Source: Marinomonas gallaica (GTDB taxonomy: Bacteria > Pseudomonadota > Gammaproteobacteria > Pseudomonadales > Marinomonadaceae). Taken from it: 64,000 nucleotides of DNA. The stretch spans positions 45,719-109,718 of the forward strand of contig NZ_LTAX01000013.1 of assembly GCF_001639745.1 (NCBI RefSeq), written 5' to 3'. Numbering within the stretch: the stretch's first letter is position 1; each line of letters opens with the position of its first letter. The notes beneath the pieces are model-generated. The model worked only from the letters and a program-made list of their open reading frames with translations. It was not told the DNA's origin and ran no database searches. Below are positions 60,067 to 64,000 of the stretch, piece by piece. Position numbers and translations under genes: made by a program.

Positions 60067-61283
60067 GCCATTACAGCACACCCATCATCATGATGAGGTT
60101 TAAAACCCCATAACAGCAACCCAATCACCACAGATAAACAAGACAACCCAATCGTAAAATAGGTAATCCATTGGTAGCTTCCCGTAACATCATAACTAAC
60201 GCCACCCAGCCAAATCGTGGCGAAGACAAACACTTGGTGCACACTGAATAAACAGCCAAATATCTTGCCTTTTATCTGAGCCCCGTAGGCCTGTAAACAC
60301 ATCAGTGAGGTAACAATTACCGTGCCCATATAACTTAAGCCAAACACCACGGCAAAAACCAGCACTGCTTCCATTGTTTCTGCATTCAGCAGCACCAATA
60401 ACGATAACGCTCGCATGCCATATAAAGCTGCCAACATCAGTGCTGCTGGCGAAAATCGCAGCAAATACCCTACTAAAAAAGCTCCTACTAGCTCCGCCGC
60501 TCCCAGCACACTCAAAGACGTAGCAACGACTGCTGGTGCCCCCTCTACAAAACGCTCTTGCAGCAATGGCACAAGATGGACATCGATATACGCCATGGAT
60601 GCTCCACATCCACCAAACGACAAAGCTAACAGCAAAAATACAGGCTGTTTTAACAGACTCAGCCACGATCTGTCTTGCACTAAAACTCGCTCACCAGATT
60701 GCTGAAATATTCGCTTAGGAAAAGCCATACATAAGGCGATGCTGGCTGGTAATATCACTAAAACAAATACTGCTGCAATCAGCCCACTCAGTGCTTGCCA
60801 CGTCATGAAATTATGTAGCCACACCCATAATGGAGACAACACCATAAAGCCAATAGCAGTGCCATTTGTGATCGCTGCATAGGCCATACCTTTATGTTTA
60901 CTGGCAAAGATGTGGTCTACCAACAGCGCCAAGGGAACAAAGGTCATTGCACACAGCGCATAAGAAGCCAACACCCCAAACAGCACCACGAATAACCAAA
61001 AATGAAACATCAGCCCCATCAAGCTAAAGGTAAAACACGCAACTAAAACTCCCGATAAAATAGTCAATGCAGGGCCAACACGATCACTGAGCCAACCAAC
61101 TATTGGAGAGAAAACACCGATGGCTAATCCAAAGATGGAACTGCTCAGTGCAAATTGCCCTCGACTTACGTTGCTCATTTGCAGTAAGTCTAAAAAATAC
61201 ACTTGGTAACTTCCCTTAATTGAAGAAGCCCAAAATGTTATTAAGATACCGATTAAAACTGCTAACGCCTGTTTTTTATTCAC
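60063..61283 (-). CDS. MFS transporter
   Basis: A 406-residue carrier with 12 predicted helices. Loop 2-3 holds the MFS signature form GWLSDRVGP, and the first helix (QALAVLIGILITFWASSIKGSYQVYF) and SRGQFALSSSIFGLAIGVFSPIVGW are of the monocarboxylate/oxalate-formate-like group. It starts with GTG 61283, preceded by GGGGAG. Its 3' end overlaps the GlxA-type gene, tail to tail, by 4 nt. Substrate unknown. Confidence 0.9.
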   Translation of the reverse strand: MNKKQALAVLIGILITFWASSIKGSYQVYFLDLLQMSNVSRGQFALSSSIFGLAIGVFSPIVGWLSDRVGPALTILSGVLVACFTFSLMGLMFHFWLFVVLFGVLASYALCAMTFVPLALLVDHIFASKHKGMAYAAITNGTAIGFMVLSPLWVWLHNFMTWQALSGLIAAVFVLVILPASIALCMAFPKRIFQQSGERVLVQDRSWLSLLKQPVFLLLALSFGGCGASMAYIDVHLVPLLQERFVEGAPAVVATSLSVLGAAELVGAFLVGYLLRFSPAALMLAALYGMRALSLLVLLNAETMEAVLVFAVVFGLSYMGTVIVTSLMCLQAYGAQIKGKIFGCLFSVHQVFVFATIWLGGVSYDVTGSYQWITYFTIGLSCLSVVIGLLLWGFKPHHDDGCAVMA

Positions 61284-61611
61284 TTATTCTCCCCTCATGC
61301 GCACACGCCAAGGTGTTTAAAACGAATATTTTAGAGAGTCGACAGCACCATTAAACAGGCCAAAACACGCCATTTATACGGTGAAAAAGTGACATTAAGT
61401 GCAGGCTACTGTTAGGGTTCCGTATACCTAAATCTAACCGGATTGAACTAACTACCAGTATTTAAAGGCTAGATAGATGCCAACAAGCCAGCTATGGCAA
61501 AAACTGACTTGTTAGCAAGCTGGGGGGAACTGAGCTAGAAGTGACTTTTTGAAATGGGTTGATAATTATCACAGTCTACACTTTTGTGCCGATTTAAAAG
61601 TGCATCTTAAG
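61284..61611. other. Intergenic between the MFS gene and the cassette run
   Basis: About 330 bp without a supported gene. An inverted motif AACAAGCCAGCT...CTTGTTAGCAAGCTGG near 61480-61526 resembles a worn-out cassette end but does not fit attC boxes. Confidence 0.35.
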
Positions 61612-61674
61612 ATGTAACGCTTTTAGCAGAGGCTCGCGGCTTTTTGCGCGTCCTGCTAGCTAAACTTGTTAAGT
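61612..61674 (-). repeat. Integron attC site of the first right-end cassette
   Basis: On the minus strand it begins ACTTAAC and ends GCGTTACATC. The hairpin TTTAGCTAGCAGG / CCTCTGCTAAAA encloses GACGCGCAAAAAGCCGCG. The terminal box (GTTACAT) deviates from GTTRRRY, as is common at the end of an array. It contains the stop codon of the gene at 61656. Confidence 0.6.
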
Positions 61675-62126
61675 TCCAACTGCACTGCTGACATTGTTGA
61701 TTCGTCGTACTCCCACAGCTCAACACCTTCTGGAATCAAATGGCTATAAGTACGAATGTAGTATTCCGCTAATGTTTTCTTACGCTTCTCACTATAATCA
61801 CGAAGTACAAACATTATTTTTCGATAACTCGTAGGGGTAGCTAAAAAATAGTACATAGCTTCATTCCAAACGGTTAGCTTAGCACTTGGTACATTGTCAT
61901 TTGGCGCAGTCCATTTGTGCGACTTACACTCAATTAGTACTTTTTCTTTTAGGCAGCCCAAATCAAACGCGTGATCTTTCTTGATTTCGCCGATGCCAAC
62001 AGGGATTTTTATATTAAGCTCAAGAGCAAGCCCTTTACTGGCAAAAAACTTTTGTGCGGCCAATTCAAAATCTCTTCCTACATGAGCATTTGATGTTGCG
62101 CCTATTCTTTGATGTGGTTTATCCAT
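61656..62126 (-). CDS. PD-(D/E)XK-like nuclease, cassette gene
   Basis: A 156-residue soluble protein with a restriction-endonuclease-like core: FELAAQKFFASKGLALELNI, then DHAFDLGCLKEKVLIECKSHKW, where Asp and ECK fit the D...(E)xK active site, followed by a late helix. This suggests a small DNase or a partner of one, as in many defence islands. ATG 62126 has GGAGAG just upstream; the longer frame starts inside the attC. It is a complete cassette between attC cores 61618 and 62146. Confidence 0.78.
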   Translation of the reverse strand: MDKPHQRIGATSNAHVGRDFELAAQKFFASKGLALELNIKIPVGIGEIKKDHAFDLGCLKEKVLIECKSHKWTAPNDNVPSAKLTVWNEAMYYFLATPTSYRKIMFVLRDYSEKRKKTLAEYYIRTYSHLIPEGVELWEYDESTMSAVQLELNKFS

Positions 62127-62139
62127 GACTCTCCGTGGC

Positions 62140-62266
62140 ATTTAACGCCGCATTAAGGTGTGAGCGGCGCTACCACCCTACCTAACCCATTGTGCCGTAA
62201 ACACTAAAGCTGATTCAAACCGAAAATGCCAAGCGTTGGGAATCCGTCTTAAACGCTTTGTTATAA
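62140..62266 (-). repeat. Integron attC site (Vibrio-type)
   Basis: On the minus strand it begins GTTATAACAAAGCGTTTAAG, continues through GATTCCCAACGCTTGGCATTTTCGG and ends CTTAATGCGGCGTTAAAT, with GTTAAAT matching GTTRRRY. This is the same type as the site at 11713-11807 and close to Vibrio repeats. Confidence 0.85.
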
Positions 62267-62271
62267 CTCAT

Positions 62272-62937
62272 TTAGCCGACAAACTCTTCGAAGGGAATAT
62301 CAGATTCTTTCGCTAAACCTTCATCGAGCATTTCGTTAAACCAAGCTTTTAAAGCTACTTGCATTTCTGGCATTGAAGATTTCCACACAGGTTTGATGTG
62401 TTTAACCCAAAGCTCAATCTCTTTCTGTGTATATGTTTGATGCTTACACAAAATACTAGCGACTCTCAGAATACCCTCGGCTGCCTCTTTATCGATTACT
62501 TGACTAGGTACTGACCAGTGTTTGTTACCTAAGCAATCTGTGTAAAACCCGACTTGCTTTAGATCGTCTAGTAATGCTGGAAAATCGTTTTTCTCGGAGT
62601 AAATACCACCGAAATCACGCAGTTTTGTACATCCATTTGCAACCAAGTAAGGAAATACGTACATCACATTCTTTTTTGTATGGGTGCGATAGGCTTTCCA
62701 AGCCTCTTTGACATCATTGCCGTTTCTTGCAACTGCTAACTCGCACAAGATTGAAATTTTACCTGCCTCTTCAATTGCTAACACAGCTATCGAATAAGCC
62801 GTCGGATAGCTTTCAAGTTCAAACAGTTTTTCAGCATCACTCAATAGTCGGTTAGCGTTTTGTTGAGCAAAATTCATCCCATCAGCAATTTCACTTGCAT
62901 TGAGTGTATTTTTCCACTGTTTTAAATTTTTACTCAC
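62272..62937 (-). CDS. AbiV family abortive infection protein, cassette gene
   Basis: A 221-residue helical protein. NANRLLSDAEKLFELESYPTAYSIAVLAIEEAGKISILCELAVARNG matches the AbiV core: helix with dA..L...y..A..lA..a.EE.gK, a HEPN-like fold. AbiV of Lactococcus stops phage multiplication by inhibiting translation; the same outcome here is inference. GTG 62937 is chosen because AGGAG lies 5 nt upstream; GTG 62943 overlaps that site. It sits between two attC sites, so it is an intact single-gene cassette. Confidence 0.85.
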   Translation of the reverse strand: MSKNLKQWKNTLNASEIADGMNFAQQNANRLLSDAEKLFELESYPTAYSIAVLAIEEAGKISILCELAVARNGNDVKEAWKAYRTHTKKNVMYVFPYLVANGCTKLRDFGGIYSEKNDFPALLDDLKQVGFYTDCLGNKHWSVPSQVIDKEAAEGILRVASILCKHQTYTQKEIELWVKHIKPVWKSSMPEMQVALKAWFNEMLDEGLAKESDIPFEEFVG

Positions 62938-62952
62938 GATCACTCCTATGAG

Positions 62953-63045
62953 TTATAACGCCGCGATAAGCGCGCTGTAGTTGCTGTGACAATATGAGCG
63001 AAGCGAATCACTGCAACGTAAGTCCGCTTGATTGCCTTGTTAAGA
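62953..63045 (-). repeat. Integron attC site
   Basis: On the minus strand it begins CTCTTAACAAGGC and ends GCGGCGTTATAAC. The interior CAAGCGGACTTACGTTGCAGTG pairs imperfectly with CACAGCAACTACAGCGCGCTTA, and GCTTCGCTC forms the apex. It includes the stop codon of the gene at 63040. Confidence 0.8.
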
Positions 63046-63594
63046 GAGTAACTGCTCAATAGTATGCTCTTCAATTTCTTGACCATACATTGGAACAGAT
63101 ATAATAACGATCTCTCTATCAATGGTAACCCCTTCCTCTATGGCCCTATTGATGTGCTGTAATATGCGCTCATTGCTAATGTTTATGCAATGAAACACAC
63201 CAAGATTAAAACGATATCTTTCTTTTAATTCGCTTAATTTTGAAAGATCTTCTACGCACTCACCATAACCAATATCTTGCCTTGCTTTTACCTCAACTGC
63301 CGCGATTTGATGAGCTGTAGTAAGAGGATCATGAAATAAAAAGTCTGGTGACCGGCGATGCCCAAGAGGCATAATTCCGAGATTTTGTGCGATTTCATAG
63401 TCAATTTCCCCTTTAATTATCTCGGAGTGTAGAAATAAATTAGGGTATTTCTTGTCTATTGCCTCATGGAACATTGCTACACGCAAGAAATGATAAAGTT
63501 CATAGCAATACACTCTTTCAGAGTAGTTATAATATGAGCGACCAACTCTACCAATTGCATATCTTAACCATCCAAGGAAAGTCTCGGAGTTCAT
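63040..63594 (-). CDS. Predicted PD-(D/E)XK-type protein, cassette gene
   Basis: A 184-residue soluble protein. The middle reads LGHRRSPDFLFHDPLTTAHQIAAVEVKARQDIGYGE: PD followed about 15 residues later by EVK fits the PD-(D/E)XK nuclease motif. An N-terminal helical part (GRVGRSYYNYSERVYCYELYHFL) with several Tyr residues precedes it. No known family name. It may be a nuclease effector or a nuclease-fold subunit. AGAGGTAAGA precedes the ATG, and the attC core GTTAAGA is just upstream: a complete cassette. Confidence 0.75.
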   Translation of the reverse strand: MNSETFLGWLRYAIGRVGRSYYNYSERVYCYELYHFLRVAMFHEAIDKKYPNLFLHSEIIKGEIDYEIAQNLGIMPLGHRRSPDFLFHDPLTTAHQIAAVEVKARQDIGYGECVEDLSKLSELKERYRFNLGVFHCINISNERILQHINRAIEEGVTIDREIVIISVPMYGQEIEEHTIEQLLS

Positions 63595-63601
63595 TCTTAC
63601 C

Positions 63602-63658
63602 TCTTAACAATTAAGGGTTATACGGCAGCGTAGCTGCGGCTATAACCCACTGTTGAAC
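63602..63658 (-). repeat. Short integron attC site (copy 2)
   Basis: On the minus strand begins GTTCAAC and ends TTGTTAAGA around a hairpin GGGTTATA / TATAACCC; 57 bp. Nearly identical to 18194-18250. Confidence 0.7.
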
Positions 63659-63891
63659 GGCTGCGTTTCTATATAGGGAATTTTCTTTTTTCATGGTGGG
63701 ACGTCCCTGTTAAATAACTCGCTAAACATCAGAGTCTGTTTGGACTATGCCGCTTCAGATCGTCTTTGATCGCCGCTATGTTGGTTCATAATGTACCCTT
63801 TTGTAGCGTGATTTGACCAGAGAGGCAAGCGCTTCCCTCAGACTTTATGATCTGATCTATTTTTATACCCTGACCTCACTGAGCGCTAATG

Positions 63892-64000
63892 CTAACTGCC
63901 ATTGTCCCATGGCAGCATGACGCGAAGCCGTTCTATCACTTTACTCTCAGAAGCATCGCCAAGATAAGTAACAGTACGTTCTCCACAAGCAGGGCATGAG
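63892..64000 (-). CDS. Zinc-ribbon protein, C-terminal part (partial)
   Basis: Open to the window edge on the minus strand: SCPACGERTVTYLGDASESK then VIERLRVMLPWDNGS and TAG. The CPAC motif followed by a short tail is reminiscent of the zinc-binding end of some transposases or small regulatory proteins. About 36 codons are visible, so no family can be given. A frameshifted copy lies at 18485. Confidence 0.5.
   Translation of the reverse strand, partial: SCPACGERTVTYLGDASESKVIERLRVMLPWDNGS

Larger units (their letters stand above)
63602..64000 (-). repeat. Second copy of the repeated cassette, cut by the window end
   Basis: Homologous to 18194-18599 along its length. Comprises the attC, about 230 bp without a gene, and the 3' end of the zinc-ribbon frame. 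This copy is the less damaged one. Confidence 0.7.

Noticed and set aside
61480..61526. Further attC site between the MFS gene and the first right-end cassette
   Set aside because: The inverted motif is present but the outer boxes do not fit RYYYAAC/GTTRRRY.

Overview
The window reads as chromosome of a marine gammaproteobacterium. The gene set (MsrPQ, LldP/LldD with a LysR regulator, DUF2339/DUF3999 pair, three CspA-type proteins, several c-di-GMP enzymes, Vibrio-type integron attC sites) fits an Oceanospirillales-like genus such as Marinomonas. That assignment is inference from gene content and moderate GC. No rRNA or tRNA gene was seen.

Layout. 0.2-10.2 kb: a membrane diguanylate cyclase, three paralogous small exported proteins of unknown function, YccF, a nucleoside-gate membrane protein with a divergent Lrp regulator, a DUF2892-GGDEF-EAL protein and a META/MliC lipoprotein. 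10.4-19.2 kb: cytosine deaminase, then an accessory stretch in which integron attC sites and two minus-strand cassette genes alternate with transposase and uvrA remnants, a LysR/alcohol dehydrogenase pair and an AraC/SDR pair. 18.6-25.7 kb: three loci of a 179-bp tandem repeat with several internal hairpins, spaced between a beta-barrel protein, a methyltransferase, the first of two 595-residue proteins of unknown function, a LysE exporter and a MarR-controlled membrane protein. 25.7-44.3 kb: YafY regulator, a solute-binding protein/hybrid kinase pair, MsrPQ, the second 595-residue protein, CreA, a YdgA-type protein, a DEDD exonuclease, a YoaK-type protein, the DUF2339/DUF3999 operon and a TauD-type dioxygenase. 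44.4-46 kb: three tandem csp genes with conserved promoters and about 150-nt leaders. 46-61.3 kb: lactate utilisation (lldPD plus LysR), another diguanylate cyclase, a chemoreceptor, a delta carbonic anhydrase interrupted by an amber codon, a GlxA-type regulator and an MFS transporter.

61.6-64.0 kb is a run of four integron cassettes, all on the minus strand and each ending in an attC: a PD-(D/E)XK-like nuclease, an AbiV abortive-infection protein, a second PD-(D/E)XK-like protein, and a partial cassette that is a second copy of the element at 18.2-18.6 kb. No integrase gene lies in the window, so these are attC clusters whose integron platform, if any, is elsewhere.

The strongest candidates for something undescribed are the 179-bp structured repeat family, the pair of equal-length 595-residue proteins, the duplicated small exported protein loci, and the defence-type cassette run at the right end.
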